From contig NZ_VDGI01000007.1 in assembly GCF_006861825.1 (NCBI RefSeq), forward strand, positions 97,048 to 161,047: a DNA stretch of 64,000 bases, read 5' to 3'. The translations under genes were made by a program, and so were the position numbers. Below, in pieces: positions 1 through 10,066 of this stretch (the stretch's first letter is position 1; each line of letters opens with the position of its first letter). The DNA comes from Psychrobacillus vulpis (lineage in GTDB: Bacteria; Bacillota; Bacilli; Bacillales_A; Planococcaceae). The notes under the pieces are model-generated. The model made no database searches, had not been told where the DNA came from, and saw only the letters and a list, made by a program, of their open reading frames with translations.

Positions 1-282
1 TATTCCAAGCTTTTCGAGACCAGGAACTTTTGGTGGTAAGTTAGCATGAGTTAGCGTTTGAGTTTCTGCATCATGTGGACTAATCATAGGTCCAACAAAG
101 GACATGATGATGATAAATAATAGTATGAACATACTAACGATAGCAGCTTTGTTTTTACGAATTCGTAACCAAGCGTCTTGCCAAAAACTTAGACTAGGTT
201 TCGTAATTCTTTCGGCTTGACTACTATCAATATGAACTCTTTCAAAAGAATCAGCAGGTATTTTTTGTATATCTTGACTCAT
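1..282 (-). CDS. oppC: Oligopeptide ABC transporter permease OppC (partial, N-terminal 94 residues)
   Basis: This is an inner-membrane permease subunit of a peptide importer, cut by the window edge. The visible residues show a charged cytoplasmic N-terminus, the segment FWQDAWLRIRKNKAA typical of OppC/DppC N-termini, and one membrane helix (about residues 49-66) followed by the external GPMISPHDA motif. The start ATG overlaps the oppB stop by one base (TAATG), with AGGAGGT about 8 bases upstream inside oppB. The tight coupling and position after oppB support OppC. The rest of the gene lies outside the window. Confidence 0.9.
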   Translation of the reverse strand, partial: MSQDIQKIPADSFERVHIDSSQAERITKPSLSFWQDAWLRIRKNKAAIVSMFILLFIIIMSFVGPMISPHDAETQTLTHANLPPKVPGLEKLGI

Positions 283-1214
283 TAATTATTACCTCCTGAT
301 AAGCGGATACGCGGGTCAATAATTCCATAAAGAATATCAACTACGAATATTACGACAATTAAGAATGCAGAGAAGAACAATGTTGTACCCATGATAATAG
401 AGTAATCATTCGACATAATTGACTTAACAAATTGTTCCCCAATTCCTGGGATTGCAAATATTTGTTCAATTACAAGCGAACCTGTAAGTAATCCAGCTGC
501 TAAAGGTCCTAAAACAGTTACTAGAGGAATTAATGCATTACGGAAAGCATGCTTAAATGCGACTTCAAATCCGCTAGCACCTTTGGATTTTGCTAATGTA
601 ATATAATCCGAACTTAGTACTTCAACCATTTCCGTACGAATAAAACGAGAAGCTGTAGCAAGTGGCCCCATTGCCAAAGCGATTGAAGGCATTACACTAG
701 ACAGCCAGCCGTCCTTCCATAACGCTACAGGGAGTATTCCCCATTTAACACCGAGCCAGTATTGAAGGAAAGTTGCAAAAACGAAAGATGGAATCGAGAT
801 ACCAACGATAGCTATTAATGTACTACCGTAATCCCAAATAGTATTTTGTCGTAACGCAGCAATCATTCCTAACATTATTCCAATCGTCACACCAAGTATT
901 AATCCTTGAGACCCAAGAATAAAAGATGGTCCTAAGCGTTTTACAATTAATTCTGTAACGCTTGCGTTTTTAAATTGGAACGAGTTACCTAAATCACCTT
1001 TTGCTAAGTTTAACATATACTTACCATATTGAACTGGTACAGGTTCATCTAATCCATATTTCGCTTCTACTATCGCAAGTTGTGAAGGGGATAGTTTTGA
1101 AGCAGAGCTAATCGGGGATCCTGGAAGCGCCTTCATTAAGAAGAACGTTGCCGTTGCAATCAAGAAAAAAGTAATAAACATGTAAATTACACGTCGAGTA
1201 ATATATTTTGCCAT
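282..1214 (-). CDS. oppB: Oligopeptide ABC transporter permease OppB
   Basis: This 310-residue protein has the usual length for OppB/DppB permeases. It has an N-terminal membrane helix (residues about 9-30), the ALPGSP motif that follows it in this family, five further hydrophobic segments, and an EAA-type ATPase-contact loop around residues 203-230 (YITLAKSKGASGFEVAFKHA). It ends in the family signature DPRIRLSG. With OppC it would form the channel for peptide uptake. The ATG has a strong GGAGGTG site 6-8 bases upstream. It lies 209 bp after oppA and is separated from it by a terminator-like hairpin, so it is probably expressed less than oppA. Confidence 0.93.
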   Translation of the reverse strand: MAKYITRRVIYMFITFFLIATATFFLMKALPGSPISSASKLSPSQLAIVEAKYGLDEPVPVQYGKYMLNLAKGDLGNSFQFKNASVTELIVKRLGPSFILGSQGLILGVTIGIMLGMIAALRQNTIWDYGSTLIAIVGISIPSFVFATFLQYWLGVKWGILPVALWKDGWLSSVMPSIALAMGPLATASRFIRTEMVEVLSSDYITLAKSKGASGFEVAFKHAFRNALIPLVTVLGPLAAGLLTGSLVIEQIFAIPGIGEQFVKSIMSNDYSIIMGTTLFFSAFLIVVIFVVDILYGIIDPRIRLSGGNN

Positions 1215-1346
1215 CTTTGCACCTCCTACATAAAATTATTAAACTAATATTATATTAATCTATTATCTATCTAAACAGATAAACATAGTTTTTGTCAAAA
1301 TGAAATGATTTATAATAATATTTAGTGAATTCTGATTCATTTAAAA

Positions 1347-1384
1347 AGAGAGTATATGGCCCAATAGGATTCCATATACTCTCT
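1347..1384 (-). terminator. Intrinsic terminator or attenuator between oppA and oppB
   Basis: A perfect 13-bp stem (1347-1359 with 1372-1384) encloses a 12-base loop and is followed, in the minus direction, by five U residues. It lies just after oppA and before oppB in the same orientation. Partial readthrough here would give more binding protein than permease, a common arrangement in peptide-uptake operons. Confidence 0.85.
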
Positions 1385-1423
1385 AACTATGAGATTTTAA
1401 GAGATTAAGAATCTAAACGATTC

Positions 1424-3136
1424 TTAGTTTTTCCCTTCGATGTAAGCCCATTTGTAGCTGTAATCCCCACCGAATGGGTGAGAAACAACACCTTTAACAT
1501 ATGGTTTTACTAAGAACATTAAACCACGTTGATAGATTGGTGCAATTGCAAAATCTTGTTCAATGATAATTTTTTCTGCTTTTGCCATTGCTTCCCAACG
1601 TGCAACAGGATCAAGTGCTAATTTACCATTAATATCTTTTAATAGTTGATCATACTCAGGGTTTGAGTAAGACATTTGGTTATTACCGCCGCCAGTTTCC
1701 CATAAGCTTAAGAAAGTATATGGATCTTGGAAGTCAGGACCCCATCCAGCTACTTGGATGTCATAATCTTGGCTTGTATCAAGTTCAAGACGAACAGAGA
1801 ATGGTACTTCTTTAAGAGTAATTTTTAAGCCTTTTAAGTTTGTTTCTAATTGAGATTTTAGGTATTCATCCATTTTTTTAGAAAGGTCAGAGTCTCCTCC
1901 AAGGATTTCTAAAGTAAGTTCAGTAACACCTAGTTCTTTTAGACCTTTTTCCCATGCAGCTTGAGCTTCTTCAACGTTAAAAGTAGACATATCTCCATTT
2001 ACATCACGGAAGTCGTTTCCATCTTCATCAAATGTGAAATCTTTTGGAATCATGTAGTTAGCAGGCATAGAACCATTAGCTAAAACTACAGAAGCTAAAT
2101 CATCCTTATTAAATGCTTTTGAAATAGCTTCACGAATATTTTTGTTTGCTAAAGGTGATTTTTTACCAACACGTTCTTGGTTAAATTTGAACCAGAAAAT
2201 TGATGTATCTGCCTCAGTTAAAAGTTCTGGATCATTTGCATATTGCATTGCATATTCACCAGTAAGACCAGCACGGTCTTTTTCACCGTTTGTATATAAG
2301 TTTACAGATGTTGCAGTTTCTTTTACTACGTCATAATTGATTTGAGTAAGTTTTACAGTATCTTTATCCCAATACTGATCGTTTTTAACTAATTGCCAAG
2401 TTAAACCTGTTCCATCCCAACCTTTAAGTGTGAATGGTCCGTTGTATAACAATGCTTCAGAATTTTTCGCATAGTTTTCACCTTGCGCTGTAACGAATTC
2501 TTCTTTTAATGGTAAGAATGTTCCGAATGACATTAATGATAAGAAGTAAGGAATTGGTTTTTCAAGTGTTACTTCTAATGTTTTTTCGTCAAGTGCTTTA
2601 ACACCTAATTCAGTGTATTCAACAGTACCTTCAGAAATTGCAGTAGCGTTTTTAATAACACCAGACATCATGTATGGACCGTATTCAGATGCAGTATCTG
2701 GGTTCATAGCACGTTTCCAAGCATATTCAAAATCATTTGCAGTTACAGGAGAACCGTCTGACCAGTTAGCATCACGAAGTTTGAACGTGTAAACAAGTCC
2801 GTCTTCTGAAATTGTTGGTTCACCATCAGAGATTGCAGGAACAGCAACGTTTTCTTGATTCAAGCGGTATAAACCTTCGTTTGTGTTGTTCAGAATGTCA
2901 AAACCTACTGCGTCTGTTACTAAAGATGAATCAAGAGTTGGAATTTCCGCACTCATGTTCAAGTTTAATACTTGTTCTTCGTCAGCTGCTACTTCTTCAG
3001 CCGGTGTTGTAGTTTCTTCTTTTTCTTTTTCGTCTGTAGTTGTTTTTGAACCTTCTTCTTTACCGCCACAAGCAGCAAGGAAAAGACCTACAACTAGCAG
3101 AAGGCTAAAAAGCCATAAAAACTTTTTATTCTTCAA
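1424..3136 (-). CDS. oppA: Oligopeptide-binding lipoprotein OppA
   Basis: This is a 570-residue extracellular solute-binding protein of family 5 that captures peptides for the OppBC channel. The start is TTG at 3136 with AGGAGG about 8 bases upstream. A lipoprotein signal runs to the lipobox LAAC, giving lipid-modified Cys23, then an acidic Lys/Glu/Thr-rich linker (about residues 27-53) tethers the binding domain. Family features include ANDFEYAWKRAMNP near residue 130 and the late IQVAGWGPDFQDPYTFL segment, which is like OppA. It is the first gene of the visible operon. A CodY-like box and a promoter precede it. Peptide specificity cannot be read from sequence. Confidence 0.93.
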   Translation of the reverse strand: MKNKKFLWLFSLLLVVGLFLAACGGKEEGSKTTTDEKEKEETTTPAEEVAADEEQVLNLNMSAEIPTLDSSLVTDAVGFDILNNTNEGLYRLNQENVAVPAISDGEPTISEDGLVYTFKLRDANWSDGSPVTANDFEYAWKRAMNPDTASEYGPYMMSGVIKNATAISEGTVEYTELGVKALDEKTLEVTLEKPIPYFLSLMSFGTFLPLKEEFVTAQGENYAKNSEALLYNGPFTLKGWDGTGLTWQLVKNDQYWDKDTVKLTQINYDVVKETATSVNLYTNGEKDRAGLTGEYAMQYANDPELLTEADTSIFWFKFNQERVGKKSPLANKNIREAISKAFNKDDLASVVLANGSMPANYMIPKDFTFDEDGNDFRDVNGDMSTFNVEEAQAAWEKGLKELGVTELTLEILGGDSDLSKKMDEYLKSQLETNLKGLKITLKEVPFSVRLELDTSQDYDIQVAGWGPDFQDPYTFLSLWETGGGNNQMSYSNPEYDQLLKDINGKLALDPVARWEAMAKAEKIIIEQDFAIAPIYQRGLMFLVKPYVKGVVSHPFGGDYSYKWAYIEGKN

Positions 3137-3152
3137 AATAATAACCTCCTTA

Positions 3153-3167
3153 AATATTCAGAAAAAT
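3153..3167. promoter_or_regulatory. Possible CodY box upstream of oppA
   Basis: The 15 bases AATATTCAGAAAAAT differ at two positions from the CodY consensus AATTTTCWGAAAATT. The site lies between the predicted oppA promoter and its ribosome site, where CodY would block transcription. Peptide-uptake genes are known CodY targets in Bacillus. An AT-rich genome gives chance matches, so this is tentative. Confidence 0.45.
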
Positions 3168-3181
3168 TCATTACAATAATT

Positions 3182-3210
3182 ATTATACATTTTACTTTTA
3201 ACTTGTACAG
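3182..3210 (-). promoter_or_regulatory. Candidate sigma-A promoter for oppA
   Basis: On the minus strand there is a perfect TATAAT (3182-3187), with CTGTAC 17 bases upstream (3205-3210). The -35 is a poor match to TTGACA, but position and spacing fit oppA transcription. Confidence 0.4.
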
Positions 3211-3371
3211 GTTTTTTTATAATATTTTTACAATTGCGTAACAAAATCATTACATTGTCCTAACAATTGAGAATGTTTGGTAAATATTTTATAGGTTTAT
3301 TTCATTTATTTTCCTAAAGTTTTGATTATTTAAAAGAAATCTTCTATAATAAAATTTGATTGAGGTGAAAT

Positions 3372-3716
3372 ATGAAGAAAAAATTAATTTACTTTTTTGG
3401 GTTACAATTACTAGTTTTCGTACTAATGTTCTTATTTCATGGAAATTCCACACTAGTTTCTTATGTGAATATATCCTTTTATGTTGGAGGAACAATTACT
3501 TTTTTAGGATTATTGACTTATGTAGTATCTGGTGGATTTTTTGATTTTTTTACGGAAAGTACAAGAAAAGTTTTTACTCCGAAGCATATGAAAGAGGAAG
3601 CAAAGAAAATGCGTTTGCCTTCTGAAGTTTTTTCTTTTCCTTATAAGCCAATTATTGCGTTAGGATTGTCTTGTTTGTTCTGTATGTGTATCGCTTTATT
3701 TGTTTATTATAGTTAG
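3372..3716 (+). CDS. DUF3899-type small membrane protein
   Basis: This is a 114-residue protein of unknown function. Three hydrophobic segments are visible: residues about 4-22, 30-52 and 91-112. Between the second and third is a soluble stretch containing the GGFFDFFTESTRKVF motif that I associate with the DUF3899 family. The ATG has GAGGTG about 6 bases upstream. It is transcribed towards trpS but is separated from it by the T-box leader, which has its own promoter, so co-regulation is doubtful. The family name is from memory. The membrane topology is read directly. Confidence 0.75.
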   Translation: MKKKLIYFFGLQLLVFVLMFLFHGNSTLVSYVNISFYVGGTITFLGLLTYVVSGGFFDFFTESTRKVFTPKHMKEEAKKMRLPSEVFSFPYKPIIALGLSCLFCMCIALFVYYS

Positions 3717-3726
3717 GTTTTCAGTC

Positions 3727-3756
3727 TTGATTTTTGAGTTTCTTCTATAATATAAT
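3727..3756 (+). promoter_or_regulatory. Candidate promoter of the trpS T-box leader
   Basis: TTGATT (3727-3732) and a perfect TATAAT (3751-3756) are separated by 18 bases. Transcription would start about 10 bases before stem I of the T-box. Confidence 0.55.
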
Positions 3757-3770
3757 GTTCAAAACAATAT

Positions 3771-5020
<1,250 letters not shown>

Positions 5021-5220
5021 CCGTCAAAGAAATGATAGAAAAACAGAAAACGAAAAAATCATTTGATTGTAGTATATAGAGAAGGACAGTGTTCCAAGAG
5101 TATCCTAAAGATAGGAAATTCAAATACAAAACTAAGTGAGAACAGCTGACGATTGCTATTCCGTAGCTTATTAGAAATAATAAAAGTCTAATCTATATCA
5201 CATCCTTCTTAAACCATATG

Positions 5221-5258
5221 AAAAACCGTTCCTAAACTTTCGTAAAGGAACGGTTTTT
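5221..5258. terminator. Bidirectional terminator between trpS and appA-like gene
   Basis: A 13-bp perfect stem (5221-5233 with 5246-5258) has A-runs and T-runs on the two sides, so it can stop transcription of both convergent genes. The remaining spacer from 5021 shows nothing I recognise. Confidence 0.85.
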
Positions 5259-5264
5259 ACTTAA

Positions 5265-7112
5265 TTATTTAGTAGATTTTGCTGGTGCATCTGCAGTTAA
5301 TTCTACTTCGTTTAGATCAAACTCTGTATCATAATTTACATCATAGTGTTTTACACGGTCATTAATTGTATATATTGCAGTACGGAATTGAGTTGGGATA
5401 ACTTGCGCGTTTTCTTCCATATATTCTTGCCACTCACGGAATGCATTTGCACGGAATGCTGGATCGAATGCATCTGGAGAATCAATCGCTGTTAACAAAG
5501 CATCTAGCTCAGGTGTTGTAAAGCGACTAAAGTTAAATGCAGCGTTTTTACCATATAATCCTGCTGGAGATGGGTTTGTACCTGTTCCCCATGCTGCCAT
5601 ATAAATATCAATTTCTGGATCATCCACTTCAACTTTATCATAGAAAGTTTGGAATTCGATTAAACGACCTGTTGACAATACAACTTTTAAACCAACATCA
5701 GCCCAGTTTTGCATCCAGAATGCAGCCATCTCTTCCGCAATTGCATCACCAGCCATACCAGCCATTTTTATCTCTAATTTTTCACCTTTAGGAGTTTCTC
5801 GGAAACCATCTCCGTCTGTATCTTTATATCCAGCTCCATCAAGTATTTCGATTGCTTTGTCTTTATCATAATAATAACCTTTTAAAGACGAATCATAGAA
5901 TGATTTGAATACTGGTGGTATTAAAGAGTTTGCGCGACTGCGTAGGTTATCATAATAAACTTCATTTACTTGTTCTACATCAAGTGCATAACCCATAGCT
6001 TGTCGTAATTTTACATCTCCCATTTTAGCATTTGGATCCATAACAGAGATTCCATTAACTGTATCAAATTTTCCTAATTTAAATCCTAAATAAGAATAAG
6101 AAAGCTCTGGTTGAGCTAAAATCGTAATGTTATCAAAATCTTTTACTTCAGGATATTTTGTTGCAGGTAGTGAACCAGCTGTCATATCATATTCGCCAGA
6201 TTGAATAGCAGCTGCGATAGATGTAGATGGAACTGCTTTCAGCAATACTCCGTCAAGTTTAGCAGGACCTTTCCAGTAATGTTCATTTCGTACAAATTGA
6301 ACTGATTCTCCTGGAACGATTTTATCAATTTTGAATGCCCCTAAAGTTACAGGATTTTTACGAACCGCATCAGATTCTAAAAGCTGTCCGATTGGAATGT
6401 CTTTTAAAATATGGTTTGGTTCTGCATAACTCCATAGTCCATCACCAACTGAGAATATTGCTGGTGATAATTTTTGGAATGAAATTTCTAAAGTTGTTTC
6501 ATCAATTTTTTTCAATCCTGAAATTGTGTCCGCTTTACCATCATGGTACTCAACTGCCCCAACGATATTTTGGAAATCACCATCATATCGGATACCTTGG
6601 TAGTCAGGGTGACCAATGATTAAATACGGTAAAATTAAATCTTCAATTTTAAGAGGTTCTCCGTCTGACCATTTTACTCCTTCACGGATTTTTACGATTG
6701 CTTTATTGTTTGCTTGATCTACCTCTAATGTAGCAATTCCTTTATCATTAACTAAAAAGTCACCATCTGTTGCGAAGATTGCATTGCTTGAATATGCCAT
6801 AATGTCTGCATCATAACCATCTTCATATAAAACCCATGAGAAAATTCCTTGGAAAGGAGAGTCAGTTCCTAGAGCAACTTTTAAAGTTCCACCTTTAATA
6901 GCTTCTCCTTCATTGTCAACGATTAGAGGGAACTCTGATGTTTCAGCAGGTTCCTCTGTCTTTTCTTCTGGTTTTTCTTCTTTTTCTTTCTCAGTTTCTT
7001 TTGGAGTAGTTTCCGTATTGCCTTCTGAAGAATTTTCACTACCTTTACATGCACCAAGAACTAGCATAAATGCTAAAAGTATTACAAGTAGAGCCCACAG
7101 CTTTTTACTCAT
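5265..7112 (-). CDS. Peptide ABC transporter substrate-binding lipoprotein (App system)
   Basis: This is a 615-residue family 5 solute-binding protein. The lipobox VLGAC gives a lipidated Cys22, followed by a Glu/Thr/Lys-rich tether (residues about 28-60). Binding-domain landmarks include WSDGEPLKIEDL and the SLIPPVFKSFY segment. It lies 61 bp after the permease gene in the order D-F-B-C-A, and its place next to fabF and trpS matches the B. subtilis app locus, where the binding gene sits before the permeases. The ATG has AAAGGAGG upstream. Low overall similarity to the OppA in this window (two separate subfamilies) argues against a recent duplication. Substrate is probably oligopeptide, by context. 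Confidence 0.85.
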   Translation of the reverse strand: MSKKLWALLVILLAFMLVLGACKGSENSSEGNTETTPKETEKEKEEKPEEKTEEPAETSEFPLIVDNEGEAIKGGTLKVALGTDSPFQGIFSWVLYEDGYDADIMAYSSNAIFATDGDFLVNDKGIATLEVDQANNKAIVKIREGVKWSDGEPLKIEDLILPYLIIGHPDYQGIRYDGDFQNIVGAVEYHDGKADTISGLKKIDETTLEISFQKLSPAIFSVGDGLWSYAEPNHILKDIPIGQLLESDAVRKNPVTLGAFKIDKIVPGESVQFVRNEHYWKGPAKLDGVLLKAVPSTSIAAAIQSGEYDMTAGSLPATKYPEVKDFDNITILAQPELSYSYLGFKLGKFDTVNGISVMDPNAKMGDVKLRQAMGYALDVEQVNEVYYDNLRSRANSLIPPVFKSFYDSSLKGYYYDKDKAIEILDGAGYKDTDGDGFRETPKGEKLEIKMAGMAGDAIAEEMAAFWMQNWADVGLKVVLSTGRLIEFQTFYDKVEVDDPEIDIYMAAWGTGTNPSPAGLYGKNAAFNFSRFTTPELDALLTAIDSPDAFDPAFRANAFREWQEYMEENAQVIPTQFRTAIYTINDRVKHYDVNYDTEFDLNEVELTADAPAKSTK

Positions 7113-7173
7113 TCTTTTTCCTCCTTTTTATATCTCTTATATATATCAAACGTTTAACGTTTAATACCTACTA

Positions 7174-8085
7174 TTATCCGAGACGTTGTCTAGCATCTGC
7201 GGATCGACGAATCGCTTGACCAACATAATTTATTGCAAGCATCAATAATAAAATTAATAAAGATGCGGGCAACCATACCCACCATTTTTCTTGTAAAATG
7301 AGTGGATTATTCGCATAACTTACTAGCGTTCCTAAACTTGGAACAGATTGTGGTAATCCAAATCCTAAATAAGATAATCCCGTTTCAAGTCCAACATTTC
7401 CAGCAAAACTGAGTGTCATATCTACAATTAGTATTGAGCTTATATTCGGCATAATTTCTGTAAAAATAATTTTAGCATCCCCCGTACCCATCGTTTTAGA
7501 TGCATTTACATAATCTCGTCTACTCTCAGTAAGTGATTTACTTCGAACAAGTCGTGCAGTGCTTACCCAAAGAAAAGCACTCATAATGAAAATGAAAGTC
7601 ACTACATTGTATTTAGGAATGATTACTACGAAAACAATAATAATCATTAATACTGGAATCGTAATGAAAAAATCAATGATACGCATGAAAATATTATCGA
7701 TCAAACCACCAAAGTAACCAGTTATTAAACCAACAGCAATCCCAAAAATTCCGGTAATAATTGTAACGGATAATGCTATAGTAATAGAGTTACGAGCACC
7801 GAGTATTAGCTGTGCTAAAATAGAACGGCCTCCTTGGTCTGCTCCAAGGAAAAACTTATCTCCTGGTTCTGCAAATTTGTCTCGAAGACTTACTTTCATT
7901 AATGTTTCTTGATCTAAAAAAAATGCTGCAACATAAATTCCAAGAATGACTGTAACTAATCCTATTAAAGAAAACATAGCTAATTTATCTTTTTTAAACT
8001 CCCGTGCTATTACTTGAATACCAGTAGGAGGAGAACTAATAATATTTTCATTGATATCTTTTACATTTCCTACATTTACACTCAT
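7174..8085 (-). CDS. appC: Oligopeptide ABC transporter permease AppC
   Basis: This 303-residue permease is a DppC/OppC-type protein. It has a long N-terminal cytoplasmic stretch, a first membrane helix near residues 38-56, the family motif GADQGGRSILAQLILGARNS near residue 79, and an EAA loop (YVNASKTMGTGDAKIIFTE) near residue 190. It lies 30 bp downstream of appB and precedes the binding-protein gene, forming the app operon. With AppB it makes the membrane channel for peptides. Confidence 0.88.
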   Translation of the reverse strand: MSVNVGNVKDINENIISSPPTGIQVIAREFKKDKLAMFSLIGLVTVILGIYVAAFFLDQETLMKVSLRDKFAEPGDKFFLGADQGGRSILAQLILGARNSITIALSVTIITGIFGIAVGLITGYFGGLIDNIFMRIIDFFITIPVLMIIIVFVVIIPKYNVVTFIFIMSAFLWVSTARLVRSKSLTESRRDYVNASKTMGTGDAKIIFTEIMPNISSILIVDMTLSFAGNVGLETGLSYLGFGLPQSVPSLGTLVSYANNPLILQEKWWVWLPASLLILLLMLAINYVGQAIRRSADARQRLG

Positions 8086-8115
8086 CTTTCCCTCTCTCCT
8101 TAACCTGTATTTTCG

Positions 8116-9078
8116 TCAATCTATCCTAATGCGAGGATCTACAATACTCATGATGATATCGGACAATAGACTACCCAATAATGTTAAGAAGCCTAAAAGT
8201 AAGACTAATGCTGTAATGACACTATAGTCTCGTGATGTAATGGATTGAACAAACAACTGGCCCATTCCTGGATACCCGAAAATAGTTTCGATAAAGATTG
8301 ATCCTCCTAATAACCCAGTAATCGTGAAACCAAGGAAAGCGGCAATTGGTAATAATGAATTTCTAAAAATATGTTTGCTATATACTTTACGAATTGGAAT
8401 ACCTTTACTTCGTGCTGTCCGTACATAATCCATCGATTTCGAATCAATTATTTCAGAACGAAGATATTGAATAACTCCAGTAGTTCCCAATATTGCATAA
8501 GTAATGGCCGGTAAAAGCATATGGTAAATTTTACTCCATATATACCCCCAAGATCCTTGATCGTATTTGATATCTACCGTACCTGTTGTTGGAAACCAGT
8601 GGAATTGATAACCAAACAAAAATAAGAAAATTAGTGAAAGTACGAATGTAGGAATAGCGTAACTAATAAAACTATACAAAACGATTGTTTTATCAAGGAA
8701 TGTATCTTGATAACGCCCCGCTAAAACTCCTAAAGGAATGGCTATCAAATAAAGTAGAACAACACTTAATAACGATAACCAAAATGTATTCAATGCTCGG
8801 TCACCGATTAAATCAGCGACAGCTATTTTATACGTGTAGCTTTTCCCAAAATCTCCTTGAGCAGCATTTACAATCCAATTGTAATACTGAACATACCAAG
8901 GATCATAAAATCCGGCAGCTTCACGCAATTCCTCAAGCCGATTGGGATCTGATTCGGGTGTGATTAATCCTGTAAATGGATCCCCTGGCATAAAACTAGC
9001 TAAGATAAAAATAAGTAAACTTAATACAAATAACTGAGGAATCATTACTAGTACACGTCTTAAAATTGTTTTCCACAT
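8116..9078 (-). CDS. appB: Oligopeptide ABC transporter permease AppB
   Basis: This 320-residue DppB/OppB-type permease has an N-terminal helix ending in the ASFMPGDPF motif, the conserved GDFGKSY segment near residue 95, six predicted membrane helices and an EAA loop with YVRTARSKGIP near residue 219. It ends in DPRIRID as this family does. The ATG is one base after the appF stop. Its ribosome site AAGGAGGT lies inside a 39-bp tandem duplication at the appF 3-prime end, so a second copy of the site sits 39 bp upstream. Confidence 0.9.
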   Translation of the reverse strand: MWKTILRRVLVMIPQLFVLSLLIFILASFMPGDPFTGLITPESDPNRLEELREAAGFYDPWYVQYYNWIVNAAQGDFGKSYTYKIAVADLIGDRALNTFWLSLLSVVLLYLIAIPLGVLAGRYQDTFLDKTIVLYSFISYAIPTFVLSLIFLFLFGYQFHWFPTTGTVDIKYDQGSWGYIWSKIYHMLLPAITYAILGTTGVIQYLRSEIIDSKSMDYVRTARSKGIPIRKVYSKHIFRNSLLPIAAFLGFTITGLLGGSIFIETIFGYPGMGQLFVQSITSRDYSVITALVLLLGFLTLLGSLLSDIIMSIVDPRIRID

Positions 9079-9079
9079 A

Positions 9080-10066
9080 CTAGATGACCTCCTTATTTGT
9101 AGTGGTCATCGCTACTTTATGGATGACCTCCTTGTTTGTAGTGGTCATCGCTACTTTATGTGTATCTGAAAGAGAATATAAGTCAAACACACGACCATCC
9201 TCATCAAAATATTGATACTCTTCTTTTTGATAGTTTTGTTCCACAGTAATCCGTTCTCTTTTACGTGATTCCCTTGTGGAAGGTTCTATCGTTGGAATAG
9301 CAGATAATAATCGTTTCGTATAAATATGTTGAGGAGACTGATAGACATCTTGACGATTTCCAGACTCAACAAAACGTCCTTTATACATTATCGAAATATG
9401 ATCACACATATGCTTTACTACACCTAAATCGTGTGAAATAAATAAATAACTCAGACCTAGTTCTTTTTGAATATCTTTCAAGTAATTCAATACTTGGGCT
9501 TGTACAGACAAGTCAAGAGCAGATACAGGCTCATCTGCTATAATCAATTTTGGATTTGTTGCAATAGCTCGTGCAATTCCAATACGTTGTTTTTGTCCTC
9601 CAGAAAATTCATGTGCGTATTTTAACTTTGCGTCTTCTGGCATTCCGACAATTGCTAGTAATTCATTAATTTTACGTTTTTCTTCTAAATCAGAAAGCTT
9701 CAAAAAGTTACGAATTGGTTCAGCGATAATATCTTGAACCCTTTTCCTTGGATTTAAACTAGAATTTGCATCTTGGAAAATCATTTGGATATCCTTGTTA
9801 AAACTAGAATTTCGATTACGACTTTTGTTTGTGACATCTTCTCCCTCGTATATAATACTTCCAGAAGTCACTTTCTCAAGTCCGATAATCGATTTGCCTG
9901 TCGTGGATTTACCACACCCAGATTCTCCAACCAAACCATAAGTTTTTCCTTTCTCAAACTCTAAACTGATGCCGTCAACTGCTAACACATTGTCTACAAC
10001 TGCGTTAAAGAATCCCCCACGTATTGGGTAATGTACATGTAAATCATTAATTTGCATAAAACTCAT
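9080..10066 (-). CDS. appF: Oligopeptide ABC transporter ATPase AppF
   Basis: This 328-residue ATPase energises the App importer. It carries Walker A GESGCGKST (about residues 47-55), the ABC signature FSGGQKQR, Walker B LIIADEP and the H-loop ISHDLGVV, plus the oligopeptide-type C-terminal extension. Its ATG overlaps the appD stop by four bases (ATGA). The last 26 residues are two copies of HKVAMTTTNKEVI, produced by a 39-bp in-frame tandem duplication. The original C-terminus presumably had one copy. The tail lies outside the nucleotide-binding fold, so function is likely kept. Confidence 0.93.
   Translation of the reverse strand: MSFMQINDLHVHYPIRGGFFNAVVDNVLAVDGISLEFEKGKTYGLVGESGCGKSTTGKSIIGLEKVTSGSIIYEGEDVTNKSRNRNSSFNKDIQMIFQDANSSLNPRKRVQDIIAEPIRNFLKLSDLEEKRKINELLAIVGMPEDAKLKYAHEFSGGQKQRIGIARAIATNPKLIIADEPVSALDLSVQAQVLNYLKDIQKELGLSYLFISHDLGVVKHMCDHISIMYKGRFVESGNRQDVYQSPQHIYTKRLLSAIPTIEPSTRESRKRERITVEQNYQKEEYQYFDEDGRVFDLYSLSDTHKVAMTTTNKEVIHKVAMTTTNKEVI
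9083..9160. repeat. 39-bp in-frame tandem duplication at the appF 3-prime end
   Basis: Two adjacent 39-bp units (9083-9121 and 9122-9160) differ at one base. Each encodes 13 residues and each contains an AAGGAGGT-type ribosome site, although only the downstream one is spaced to serve appB. The near identity shows a recent event. Confidence 0.95.
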
